DNA of 64,000 bases, taken from Deltaproteobacteria bacterium UBA2409 (lineage in GTDB: Bacteria > Bdellovibrionota_C > UBA2361 > DDRT01). Where the stretch lies: positions 178,549-242,548 of the forward strand of contig DDRT01000001.1 of assembly GCA_002343185.1 (NCBI GenBank), read 5' to 3'. The notes under the pieces were generated by a model. The model made no database searches and was not told the origin of the DNA. It saw nothing but the letters and a program-made list of their open reading frames with translations. Within the stretch, counting starts at the first letter, position 1. The number at the start of each line of letters is the position of its first letter. Below are positions 33,678-42,388 of the stretch, in pieces. The translations under genes were made by a program, and so were the position numbers.

Positions 33678-34939
33678 CTAATTAAGGATTCATACTCTTT
33701 TGGAATATACTGCTTTCTTCTTTCAAGAGCAGGATCTGATTTTAACCTTAAAATCTCCTCAAGTTCACGCTTATACTTAGCCTCTTCGCTATTCTCCGAA
33801 ATTCGTGATTCATCGGTAGTTTGTTCTTCATCGATCTTCTCTTCTTTACCAGGAATAGAGACCTCTTCAAATTTTAGCTCTCCTTGGCTTCCCTCCTCTT
33901 GCTTTTCCCCTTCTTTCGGACCTTCACCGCTGTCACCACCAGACTCTTTATTTGGAGCATTTTCATCTTTTTTTTCTTCCCCTTTATCTCCCTCTTTCTC
34001 GCCTTTTGTGGTTTCTGGCTCTCCCTTTTCTTTATTTTGATCTTCTTTTCCTTCTTCGCCATCTTTTTTCTGATCTGGCTCGCCTTTGTTTTGATCGCTT
34101 TCTTTCCCTGATTTATTTTCTTGCTCACCACCTTCTTTTTTCTGCTCACCTTTTTTATCTTGATGTTCTTTTTTTATTTCTTCTATTAGATTTTCGCCTT
34201 CATTTCCTTTATCACTTTTTTCGCCTTCCTTATTTCCCTCACCTTGCTGTTTTCCTTCTTGTTCACTTTCTTTTCCTTCTTTATCGGCACCCTTACCCCC
34301 TTCTTCATTCCCTTCTTGTCCTTTCTCTCCTTTATTTCCGTCTTCTTTTCCCTCTTTTCCTTTGTCTTCTTTTTTATCTCCACTTTGCTCTTTTTGCTGC
34401 TCGTCCTCTTTGGATTGTTCTTTTTGCTCCTCCTCCTCTTTTTTCTCTTCTTCTTTCTTTTCTTCTATTTTTTTAAATACATCTTCTAACTTCTCACTTC
34501 CTAGACCATCACTTAAAAGGGCTTCCTTAATTGCTAGAAGCTCATCTTTTTTGTCGATTGCAGGATTCTCTAAAAGAATATCAATTCTTCTTACGTAAGG
34601 CTCTGGGCTTAGCAGTAAAAATAAACAAACAACACTCAATATAAAGTTGATCAGCATTCTAAGATCAAACTTTATAAGCGGCTCTGCTTGAGATTCGATA
34701 AATTTTCTTTTCTCTTCTGGCAAATCCTCAAGAGTGGTTACAAATCTTTCTTTCGCTTTATATTTTTTATCATACTCTTTTAATAATTTTTTTCGTGTCG
34801 GTAGCCAAAGAAATAGAAATGGGAGAAAGAGTATCCAGTAGCATGTTCCTTTTAGAGATATAATTATTAGAAGAAAAATACAGAGACGCAGCAATAGTTC
34901 GGAGAGCAATCTTAATGGAGCAGTACGCTTAAGAATCAT
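33674..34939 (-). CDS. Membrane protein with very long Lys/Glu/Gly-rich low-complexity region
   Basis: 421 aa. Hydrophobic helices at about 14-48 and 96-112, then a low-complexity stretch of roughly 200 residues (about 157-375) made of K, E, G, D, Q and N, and a short ordered C-terminus ending ERRKQYIPKEYESLIR. The IPxEYExLIR tail is like the end of large helical proteins found in Bat-type operons. The charged linker probably spans the periplasm or binds other components. Long open frames on the opposite strand are composition artefacts. Overlaps mltG by 11 nt. Confidence 0.72.
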   Translation of the reverse strand: MILKRTAPLRLLSELLLRLCIFLLIIISLKGTCYWILFLPFLFLWLPTRKKLLKEYDKKYKAKERFVTTLEDLPEEKRKFIESQAEPLIKFDLRMLINFILSVVCLFLLLSPEPYVRRIDILLENPAIDKKDELLAIKEALLSDGLGSEKLEDVFKKIEEKKEEEKKEEEEQKEQSKEDEQQKEQSGDKKEDKGKEGKEDGNKGEKGQEGNEEGGKGADKEGKESEQEGKQQGEGNKEGEKSDKGNEGENLIEEIKKEHQDKKGEQKKEGGEQENKSGKESDQNKGEPDQKKDGEEGKEDQNKEKGEPETTKGEKEGDKGEEKKDENAPNKESGGDSGEGPKEGEKQEEGSQGELKFEEVSIPGKEEKIDEEQTTDESRISENSEEAKYKRELEEILRLKSDPALERRKQYIPKEYESLIR

Positions 34940-35921
34940 CTTTTAGAGTTTTTCGATAATCACTTACATTCTCTCTATGTTCATTGTAGGTAGCTGAAAA
35001 TCTATGTCCTCCTTTTCCGTCAGCTACAAAGAACAGATAGTTTGATGTTGCTGGATAAAGGGCTGCTCTTATCGCATCAAGACTAGGAGCGCCAATTGGC
35101 CCTGGAGGGAGTCCTGGAAAGATGTAAGTGTTGTACGGAGTGGGATTGCTAAGGTCGGATTTTTTGATAACCCCATCAAAGTCTTTTACTCCGTAAACTA
35201 CAGTTGGATCTGCTTGAAGCTTCATCCCTTTTTTGAGCCTGTTATGATACACAGACGAGACAAGAGGCATTTCATCTTTTAGTGGAGTCTCTTTTTCTAT
35301 AATGGAAGCCAGAGTTAATATCTCATGTCTTGAATAGCCTAAACTTGCGGCAGCACTTGCAAATTCTTCTGTCCAAAGTCTTTCACCCTGTTTGACCATA
35401 GCTTCAATTATAGCTTTCGAAGTTATTGGCTTTGAGAAATGGTATGTCTCAGGAAACAGATATCCCTCAAGCGACGCTACTCCAAAATTTTGAGCCTCTG
35501 CGATTAATGCAGAGAGTATTTCAGTTTTTTCAATAACTCCTGAGTCTGAAATCGCTTGAGCTATTTGATCAAGCACTGCACCTGGAATTACCGTCACTAC
35601 TCTTTTAATCGTTTCTCCTTCGATTAGTTTTGTTAGTACTTCTTTAGGGGTAAGACTTGGTAGAAAGGAATACTCACCTGCTGATATTTTAGTATCTTCT
35701 TTTCTTAACCTGGCAAGGAGCCTAAATCCAAAGGCATTTCTTATTACACCCTTTTCTTTTAGCCTCGAGGCGATATTACTTAGGGTCATTCCAGGTTCAA
35801 CTACAACGTAGATTTCTTCTTTTGCTTTTTTGTTTGCTGGAAGTAAAAATACACTTCTTAAAAAGAGGAAAGTTATAAGTCCTACTAAAAGTGGGACTAC
35901 AATAAATAAACCTTTACGCAT
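34929..35921 (-). CDS. mltG: Endolytic murein transglycosylase MltG
   Basis: 330 aa. One N-terminal membrane helix (about 5-25), a LysM-like domain (PGMTLSNIASRLKEKGVI, 43-60) and the YceG core: GYLFPETYHF, TLASIIEKET with the catalytic Glu near 209, VYHNRLKKGMKLQADPT and NTYIFPGLPPGPI. It cuts nascent glycan strands and sets glycan length. It overlaps ruvX by 8 nt, the common ruvX-mltG pairing. Confidence 0.93.
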   Translation of the reverse strand: MRKGLFIVVPLLVGLITFLFLRSVFLLPANKKAKEEIYVVVEPGMTLSNIASRLKEKGVIRNAFGFRLLARLRKEDTKISAGEYSFLPSLTPKEVLTKLIEGETIKRVVTVIPGAVLDQIAQAISDSGVIEKTEILSALIAEAQNFGVASLEGYLFPETYHFSKPITSKAIIEAMVKQGERLWTEEFASAAASLGYSRHEILTLASIIEKETPLKDEMPLVSSVYHNRLKKGMKLQADPTVVYGVKDFDGVIKKSDLSNPTPYNTYIFPGLPPGPIGAPSLDAIRAALYPATSNYLFFVADGKGGHRFSATYNEHRENVSDYRKTLKDDS

Positions 35922-36285
35922 TCAAATATCTCTCTAAAATAACCTGAGCGGAGATCGCATCAATACTTCCTCCAGCAAACTTAATTCTCTCCTTAGCCTC
36001 TTCGCTTGAGTCGTATTCATCTACAAATTCAATCTTAACCTGTGCACGCTTTTTCAGCCTAGTTGCAAAACGTTTTATTGATTCAGCCTGATCGGTGGTG
36101 TTGTCATTTTCTGAAAGGGGAAGCCCTATCACAACAGTTTCGACCTTCTCACTATTGATTAGATCTAAGATACGTTTTTCGGCATCTTTTCTCAAAACGG
36201 TCTCTAATTGAGCGGGAATGAGAGATGGAGGCCTTGCTACTGCAAGTCCTACTCTCTTATCCCCAACATCTAAAGCTAAAATCAT
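35914..36285 (-). CDS. ruvX: Putative pre-16S rRNA nuclease (YqgF/RuvX family)
   Basis: 123 aa. RNase H-like fold: ILALDVGDKRVGLAVA at the N-terminus with the first acidic residue, VVIGLPLSEND, FVDEYDSSEEAKERI and the C-terminal IDAISAQVILERYL with the last Asp. The family trims the 5' end of 16S rRNA and was earlier described as a Holliday junction resolvase. First gene of the minus-strand block; the 118-bp gap to the divergent M23 gene should hold both promoters. Confidence 0.92.
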   Translation of the reverse strand: MILALDVGDKRVGLAVARPPSLIPAQLETVLRKDAEKRILDLINSEKVETVVIGLPLSENDNTTDQAESIKRFATRLKKRAQVKIEFVDEYDSSEEAKERIKFAGGSIDAISAQVILERYLNA

Positions 36286-36403
36286 AGAACGGCGTTTTGC
36301 ATTTTTAGGGGTTTCGGTTATTGGTTCTATTAACTATTTTTACTAGAACACTATTCGAAAGGTAGACCATTTAAGGAAAATTAACTAGGGTCTGTAACTT
36401 CAT

Positions 36404-37663
36404 ATGATTCGCTTTGTTCTTTACACAATCGTCGTCCTTTCTTTTGCTTTGGCTTTCATCGACAAAACTACTCCCATTGAAACTTCAAAGATCGTTGATA
36501 TTGATCACTTTAAAGTTGCAAGAGCGCTTAGAAAATCAATTAAGGAGAAGCTAGATAGGCCAAGACCAATCTCTCACATTGTGGCAAAGGGCGAGACTCT
36601 TGCCTCTATCCTCCCAAAATATGGTGGTGATAAGACTGATGCATTATCTATTGATTCGTCTTTAAGGCAGATTGATCGCTCGCTTGCGCTACTTCGAGTT
36701 GGAGACTCGATATCAATTACAAGGGTAAAAGGTGAACTAACTGAGATAAAGCGAAATCTTCCTGATGGAAGAGTAGTAACCGTTGATCTTAAAAATGATC
36801 ATTTAGTTTCAGTAATAGAGCCTAAAGTTGAAGTTGTAGAGAGACTAATAACTGGTAGCATTGTAACAACTTTGGCTGATGCAGCAGCTAGAGCATCTCT
36901 ATCTTTCGATGTAGTAGATCAGTTAGTTGATATATTTTCTGACAGAGTGAACTTCACAAGAGATATTCAACCAGGCGATACATTTTCAGTAATAGTAACT
37001 GAAAAGAGAATTCAAGGAGTTGGAAGCGTTGTTGATAGTGTTGATGCTGCGCTTTTAAGTGTGAGCGGATCTCTTTATGGTGCTGTTAGACATATCGGAA
37101 AAGATGGGAAAGCTCGCTACTATAATGAAAGAGGAGAAACGCAAGGTGGGCAGTTTTTAAGATATCCTCTTCAATTTACAAGAATAACTTCAGTATTTAA
37201 CAAGGCAAGATTTCATCCGATTCTAAAAAGAACAAGAATGCATCCTGCTATAGATTTTGCAGCACCTCATGGAACAACTGTTAGAACCGTTGCTCAAGGT
37301 GTTGTTGAAAAAGCTGGATGGGCTGGAAGTGCTGGAAACATGGTTCAAATTAGACATGATTCAAGATACACAACTGTTTATAGGCACCTATCTAAAGTCT
37401 CTGTAAAGAAAGGTCAAAAAGTTGGAAAAGGAGATACGATTGGGCGAGTAGGGTCTACTGGTCTTTCAACGGGGCCACATCTTTGCTTTAGCGTTTTTAA
37501 GAATGGCAAATACATAGATCCACTTGGAAAAGAAGTTCCAAAAATTCTAGAAGGCGATGAGAAGCTTTCACCAAAAGTTGTTGAGGTTGCTTTAGAAAGG
37601 TTAAAGACCCATCGAAATATGATGGTTCTTGCGCAAAGCGAGCTTGGCGGGCTTAGGGGCTAG
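36404..37663 (+). CDS. M23 peptidase with LysM-like/OapA domain (MepM type), His-to-Cys in HxH
   Basis: 419 aa with an N-terminal anchor or signal (about 3-20). A LysM-like segment (HIVAKGETLASILPKYG, 58-74) and a beta domain precede the M23 domain (about 268-375). The first zinc ligands are present (HPAID, His280 and Asp284), as is YRHLS, but the last motif reads GPHLCF (359-361) instead of HLHF. The third ligand is therefore Cys361, which could still hold zinc or make the enzyme weak. Expected role: cutting peptidoglycan cross-links. Ends exactly at the cinA start. Confidence 0.85.
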   Translation: MIRFVLYTIVVLSFALAFIDKTTPIETSKIVDIDHFKVARALRKSIKEKLDRPRPISHIVAKGETLASILPKYGGDKTDALSIDSSLRQIDRSLALLRVGDSISITRVKGELTEIKRNLPDGRVVTVDLKNDHLVSVIEPKVEVVERLITGSIVTTLADAAARASLSFDVVDQLVDIFSDRVNFTRDIQPGDTFSVIVTEKRIQGVGSVVDSVDAALLSVSGSLYGAVRHIGKDGKARYYNERGETQGGQFLRYPLQFTRITSVFNKARFHPILKRTRMHPAIDFAAPHGTTVRTVAQGVVEKAGWAGSAGNMVQIRHDSRYTTVYRHLSKVSVKKGQKVGKGDTIGRVGSTGLSTGPHLCFSVFKNGKYIDPLGKEVPKILEGDEKLSPKVVEVALERLKTHRNMMVLAQSELGGLRG

Positions 37664-38842
37664 TTGAAGGTCGCAATCTTACCAATAGGTAATGAACTCC
37701 TAGATGGCCGAGTACTAGATACAAATTCAAAATTTTTAGGTGGAGAGCTCGCAGCACTAGGGGCTGAGACTGTGTGCCTTCTTACAGTTCCAGATGACCT
37801 AGCCTGCATCGTTGATTCACTAAAATTTTCAAGTAAAAGAGCTGATTTTATTATTATCACCGGTGGCTTGGGGCCTACTTCGGATGATTTAACCAGAGAG
37901 GCTGTCTCGGAGTTTACGAACTCTAAGCTGATAAAACACGAATCCTTAGTTGAAGAAATAAAAGCTTTTTTTTCAAAAAGAGGAAGAGAATTTCATCCAT
38001 CAAATGAAAAACAAGCATTACTCCCGGAAGGCTCTACAATAATTCCAAATACCTTGGGAACTGCTCCAGGATTTATAACAAAAAAAGACTCTCTCTCTAT
38101 TGTGGCTCTTCCGGGAGTTCCGAGTGAGCTTGAGCCAATGTGGAGAGACTTTGTAGTTCCTCTAATAAAACCAATTAAAGAGCAATATGTATTAGGTTTT
38201 AAAACCTATAACCTCCCTGAATCTGTAGTAGCGGGGTGTATCCCTGATCTTGAAGATGTGAGAGTTGGATATAGAGCGCAGTTTCCTGAGATAACTGTAA
38301 AGATTGCTGGGTTTAATAAAGAGAAAGTTTTGCGTGCTTTTAAAATTGCTAAAGACTCAGTTGGAGCTGATGCGATATTTACAGAAGATATAAATCAATC
38401 ACTCCCTGATCTTTTTAAAAATTCTAAAAAAACTATTACCGTGGCTGAATCATGCACTGGTGGGTTACTAGGGAAATTATTAACCGATTTACCTGGAGCA
38501 AGCAGATATTTTCTTGGAGGAGTAATAGCATACTCAAACGAGCTTAAAAAATCGCTCTTAGGTGTTGAGACAGTTGATCAGTTTGGAGCTGTTAGTAGTG
38601 AAACTGCTATGGCGATGGCTAAGGGAGTTAAAGGCAAGGCAGATGTTGGAGTGTCAATTACCGGAATTGCTGGCCCCGATGGGGGTACTCCCGAAAAACC
38701 AGTTGGAACGTTTTATATTGGTATCGCCACAAAAGACGACTTAAAGGCTCACCATTTTCTTTACAAAGGAGCTGATAGAGCCAGGATACGAAAAGCTGCT
38801 GCCTACGAAGCACTCAACATATTAAGAAAAATAGTGTTATAA
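37664..38842 (+). CDS. cinA: CinA: nicotinamide mononucleotide deamidase/ADP-ribose pyrophosphatase family
   Basis: 392 aa from a TTG directly after the M23 stop. N-terminal MoCF-like domain (MKVAILPIGNELLDGRVLDTN, read in parts; FIIITGGLGPTSDDLTREAV) and C-terminal PncC domain (TVAESCTGGLLGKLL, SRYFLGGVIAYSNELK, VGVSITGIAGPDGGTPEKPVG). The C-terminal part deamidates NMN for NAD recycling. Both domains are complete, the length is normal and alaS follows within 9 bp. Confidence 0.93.
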   Translation: MKVAILPIGNELLDGRVLDTNSKFLGGELAALGAETVCLLTVPDDLACIVDSLKFSSKRADFIIITGGLGPTSDDLTREAVSEFTNSKLIKHESLVEEIKAFFSKRGREFHPSNEKQALLPEGSTIIPNTLGTAPGFITKKDSLSIVALPGVPSELEPMWRDFVVPLIKPIKEQYVLGFKTYNLPESVVAGCIPDLEDVRVGYRAQFPEITVKIAGFNKEKVLRAFKIAKDSVGADAIFTEDINQSLPDLFKNSKKTITVAESCTGGLLGKLLTDLPGASRYFLGGVIAYSNELKKSLLGVETVDQFGAVSSETAMAMAKGVKGKADVGVSITGIAGPDGGTPEKPVGTFYIGIATKDDLKAHHFLYKGADRARIRKAAAYEALNILRKIVL

Positions 38843-38851
38843 TCCTTGCTT

Positions 38852-41407
38852 ATGAAAGGTTCAGAGCTTAGGCGGTCATTTCTAGAATATTTTAAATCAA
38901 AAGGGCATGAGCTCATCGATAGCTCAAGTTTAATCCCAGAAAATGATCCTACAATTTTATTTGCTAATGCAGGGATGAACCAATTTAAAAATCTCTTTCT
39001 TGGCGCTGAAACTAGATCTTACAAAAGAGCAGCAACCTCTCAGAAATGCTTAAGAATCTCTGGAAAACATAACGATTTGGAAAATGTTGGTGTTACAGCA
39101 AGACATCATACTTTCTTTGAGATGCTGGGAAACTTTTCTTTCGGAGATTATTTCAAAAAAGATGCTATCGAATATGCATGGGAATATCTGACTGAAGTTT
39201 TAAAGTTATCAAAAGATAGGCTTTGGATTACAGTTTTTGAAAACGATGATGAAGCAGAAAAACTTTGGGAAAAGCATGTCCCAAAAGATAGAATTTTAAG
39301 ATGTGGAGCAAAAGATAATTTTTGGGCGATGGGTGATACGGGCCCTTGCGGACCATGCTCTGAGATTCACTACTATCTTGGGTCAGATCTGTCAGCACAA
39401 AGCGAACACTCATTTAGAAATACAGATGGTTTGTATTTGGAGATTTGGAACCTAGTTTTTATGCAATTTGATGGGGATGTTTCAAACCCTCTTCCTAAAC
39501 CTTCAATAGATACTGGTATGGGCCTTGAAAGACTAGCATCGGTAGTCCAGAGAGTTGGGTCTAACTATGATACAGATCTTTTGCGTCCTATTATTTCAAA
39601 ATGTGAAGAGCTATCTGGGTTTAAATATGATGGTAGATCTTTTGATGGTGCGACGGCTCAAGATATTGCGATGAGAGTTATTGCAGATCACGGACGGGCA
39701 GCAAGTTTTTTAATCGGAGCAGGTGTTCTTCCAGGAGCAGAAGGGCGATCGTATGTTTTAAGAAGAATAATAAGACGTGCTGTAAGGCATGGTAAAAGCT
39801 TAGGATTTAATGAGCCATTTCTTTCTAAAATGGCAGAGGTCGTTGTTAAAGAATTTGGAAGTTCCTATCCAGAACTTAAAGAACAAGCTGATATTATTGA
39901 CAGAGCACTAAAAGCAGAGGAAGAGAAGTTTTTTGAAACACTTGATAGCGGAATCTCGATTCTCAAAAAAGAAGTTGAAAAGCTTGGCAGCTCGAAAATT
40001 TTTCCAGGTGATGTGGCTTTCATGCTTCATGATACATATGGATTTCCACTTGATCTCACCCAGGATGCGCTTAAAGAGTTTAGAAAGACGGTAGATGAAA
40101 ACTCTTTTGAGCAGGCTATGAATGAACAGAAGAAAAGATCTAGAGGGGATAAAAAAACTTTCGAAGCACTCTCTGTATCAGGAGAAAAAACTGAATTTGT
40201 TGGTTATACAGATCTAAAGATTGAAACGACTCTTACTCATGTAGCACAAGCCTCAGAGAATAAAGTCGCACTTTTGTTTAACAAAACTCCATTTTATGCA
40301 GAATCGGGAGGTCAGGTAGGAGACACAGGAGAAATAATTTTTGAAGGATGTAAAATAAGGGTAACTGATACTCAAAAAACTCGAGAAGGATACTTTATTC
40401 ATTATGGTGAAGTTGTAGATGGGAAATTTACTGAAAATCAAAAAAAAGCAACCTTGATAGTAGATTTCAAAAGACGTGCATCAATAGCAAGAAACCATTC
40501 AAGCACTCATCTTTTTCATGCAGCTTTAAGAAAATTTTTGGGCGAACACATTAAGCAGGCCGGATCTAGGGTAGATGAGTATTCTTTAAGATTTGACTAC
40601 TCTCATTTTGAACAAGTTTCAAAGGAAACTCTTTTAGAGATTTTCGATTACGTTAATGCTTCCTTGCTCTCCGATATTGAAGTTGTAACTCAAGTGCTTC
40701 CAATTGAAAAAGCAAAAAAACTTGGTGCAATTGCTCTCTTTGGAGAGAAGTACGGTGACATAGTAAGAGTGGTTCAGATCGGAGATGACTCAATCGAATT
40801 TTGCGGTGGAACCCATGTTTCTAGAACTGGCGAGATTGGATTTGCGTTAGTTGATACAGAGCTTGGTGTATCTTCAGGTATAAGAAGGATTGAGGCTTTA
40901 AGTGGTACTTCCGCACTAGCTCGCTATAGAGACCTTCAAAATCTTTCGGACTCATTGCAGGAGATCTTCAAATCAAGCAGAGATCAGATCGTCTTGCGAA
41001 CAAAAAAGCTTATCTCTCAGAATGGTCTACTTTTACAGGAAATCTCAGAGCTTAAAGATAAAATAGCCGGTAGCACTACCCTAGAAACTAAAACTTCTCC
41101 TCAAGGAAGAACTGTTGTAGCAAGTGTTGTAAATACAGATGATATTGAAAGTCTTAAAAAACTTGTAGATTCAACCAGAGTAAAAATAGGTTCTGGTGTA
41201 GTGGTTCTTGGTGGAGTGGTTGAAGGAGTTGGAGCCGTGGTGCTAGGCGCAACAAGTGATCAGAAGGTACATTTGGGGAATCTTGTTAAGGAGGTAACCT
41301 CAAATTTAGGAGGAAAAGGTGGTGGAAGACCCGATTTTGCTCAAGCTGGAGGCATACCAAAAGAAAAGCTAGCGGAAGCTTTAGATACTTTTGTATCGTT
41401 AATGTAG
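38852..41407 (+). CDS. alaS: Alanyl-tRNA synthetase
   Basis: 851 aa from the ATG at 38852 (TTG 38846 possible). Class II core: NDPTILFANAGMNQFK, ARHHTFFEMLGNFSFGDYFK (motif 2 region), GDTGPCGPCSEIHY and TGMGLERLASV (motif 3). The editing domain has HSSTHLFHAAL and CGGTHVSRTG with its zinc ligands, and the C-Ala domain ends with GGKGGGRPDFAQAGG. Charges tRNA-Ala and edits mischarged serine or glycine. Transcribed with cinA and phoH. Confidence 0.97.
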   Translation: MKGSELRRSFLEYFKSKGHELIDSSSLIPENDPTILFANAGMNQFKNLFLGAETRSYKRAATSQKCLRISGKHNDLENVGVTARHHTFFEMLGNFSFGDYFKKDAIEYAWEYLTEVLKLSKDRLWITVFENDDEAEKLWEKHVPKDRILRCGAKDNFWAMGDTGPCGPCSEIHYYLGSDLSAQSEHSFRNTDGLYLEIWNLVFMQFDGDVSNPLPKPSIDTGMGLERLASVVQRVGSNYDTDLLRPIISKCEELSGFKYDGRSFDGATAQDIAMRVIADHGRAASFLIGAGVLPGAEGRSYVLRRIIRRAVRHGKSLGFNEPFLSKMAEVVVKEFGSSYPELKEQADIIDRALKAEEEKFFETLDSGISILKKEVEKLGSSKIFPGDVAFMLHDTYGFPLDLTQDALKEFRKTVDENSFEQAMNEQKKRSRGDKKTFEALSVSGEKTEFVGYTDLKIETTLTHVAQASENKVALLFNKTPFYAESGGQVGDTGEIIFEGCKIRVTDTQKTREGYFIHYGEVVDGKFTENQKKATLIVDFKRRASIARNHSSTHLFHAALRKFLGEHIKQAGSRVDEYSLRFDYSHFEQVSKETLLEIFDYVNASLLSDIEVVTQVLPIEKAKKLGAIALFGEKYGDIVRVVQIGDDSIEFCGGTHVSRTGEIGFALVDTELGVSSGIRRIEALSGTSALARYRDLQNLSDSLQEIFKSSRDQIVLRTKKLISQNGLLLQEISELKDKIAGSTTLETKTSPQGRTVVASVVNTDDIESLKKLVDSTRVKIGSGVVVLGGVVEGVGAVVLGATSDQKVHLGNLVKEVTSNLGGKGGGRPDFAQAGGIPKEKLAEALDTFVSLM

Positions 41408-42388
41408 ATGAAAAACACTCCTAAAGGAAAAGAAAAATCACTTACTGTTAATCTTGGAGATTCTCCAAAGATTGTTGAACTTGCAGGCGCCTCTGACGAA
41501 AATCTAAGAACGATAGCTAAAATTTTAGAGATTGAGATTGGCCATGATCGCGGCTCATTCGTTCTTAAAGGACAGGATACAGAGGTTGAACTTGCTGCTG
41601 ATCTTCTCAAACAGCTACTAGGAGTCTTAGAGCGAGGAGAGAGAATATTTCCAGGTGATATAGGGCGAGCAATTAAGATGCTCTCAGGAAACAGAAAAGT
41701 TAAACTTGAAGATCTATTTCGTGATTCAGTACAGGTTTCTGGAAAGAGGCAAAGTATCGCTCCTAAAACTCTTAAGCAGAAAGATTACCTTGAAGCTATC
41801 AGAAGTCACACACTAACTTTTGGCATAGGACCAGCCGGAACAGGAAAAACATATCTTGCAATGGCTATGGCAGTGAGTGCCCTTCTTAGAAAAGATGTAA
41901 AACGAGTAATACTTTGCAGACCAGCAGTTGAAGCAGGGGAAAAATTAGGTTTTCTCCCTGGAGATATGGCTGAAAAGGTAAATCCATACCTAAGGCCTCT
42001 CTATGACGCCTTATACGATATGGTCGATTATGACCGCGCTACAGAGATGATCGAAAAGGGACAGATTGAAGTTGCCCCTTTAGCATTCATGAGAGGTCGA
42101 ACACTTTCCAATGCTTTTATAATATTAGATGAAGCTCAAAACACCACTCCAGAGCAGATGAAGATGCTACTAACTAGAATAGGTTTCGGTTCAACTTGTA
42201 TCGTAACTGGAGATCCAACTCAGATAGATCTTCCACGAGGGCAAAGATCGGGTCTAATAGATGGAGTTCAGGTGCTAAGACGTGTGCCTGAAGTTGCAAT
42301 GATAGAGTTTAAGGATGAAGATGTCGTGAGACATCCTCTTGTTTCTGCAATTGTTAGAGCTTACGAAAGGTATCAAGTAACACCGTGA
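41408..42388 (+). CDS. phoH: PhoH-like ATPase
   Basis: 326 aa starting at the base after the alaS stop. An N-terminal KH-like part (about 10-80: VNLGDSPKIVELAGASDE) and the RecA-fold: GPAGTGKTYLAMAMA, CRPAVEAGEKLGFLPGD, FIILDEAQNTTPEQMKM and VTGDPTQIDLP. PhoH works with YbeY in rRNA processing and RNA quality control; the order phoH-HD protein-ybeY here matches that. Confidence 0.93.
   Translation: MKNTPKGKEKSLTVNLGDSPKIVELAGASDENLRTIAKILEIEIGHDRGSFVLKGQDTEVELAADLLKQLLGVLERGERIFPGDIGRAIKMLSGNRKVKLEDLFRDSVQVSGKRQSIAPKTLKQKDYLEAIRSHTLTFGIGPAGTGKTYLAMAMAVSALLRKDVKRVILCRPAVEAGEKLGFLPGDMAEKVNPYLRPLYDALYDMVDYDRATEMIEKGQIEVAPLAFMRGRTLSNAFIILDEAQNTTPEQMKMLLTRIGFGSTCIVTGDPTQIDLPRGQRSGLIDGVQVLRRVPEVAMIEFKDEDVVRHPLVSAIVRAYERYQVTP

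Noticed and set aside
33884..34598. Several long open frames opposite the Lys/Glu-rich gene
   Set aside because: They are strings of Leu/Phe/Ser that mirror the K/E/G codons of the real gene; no start sites or homology.
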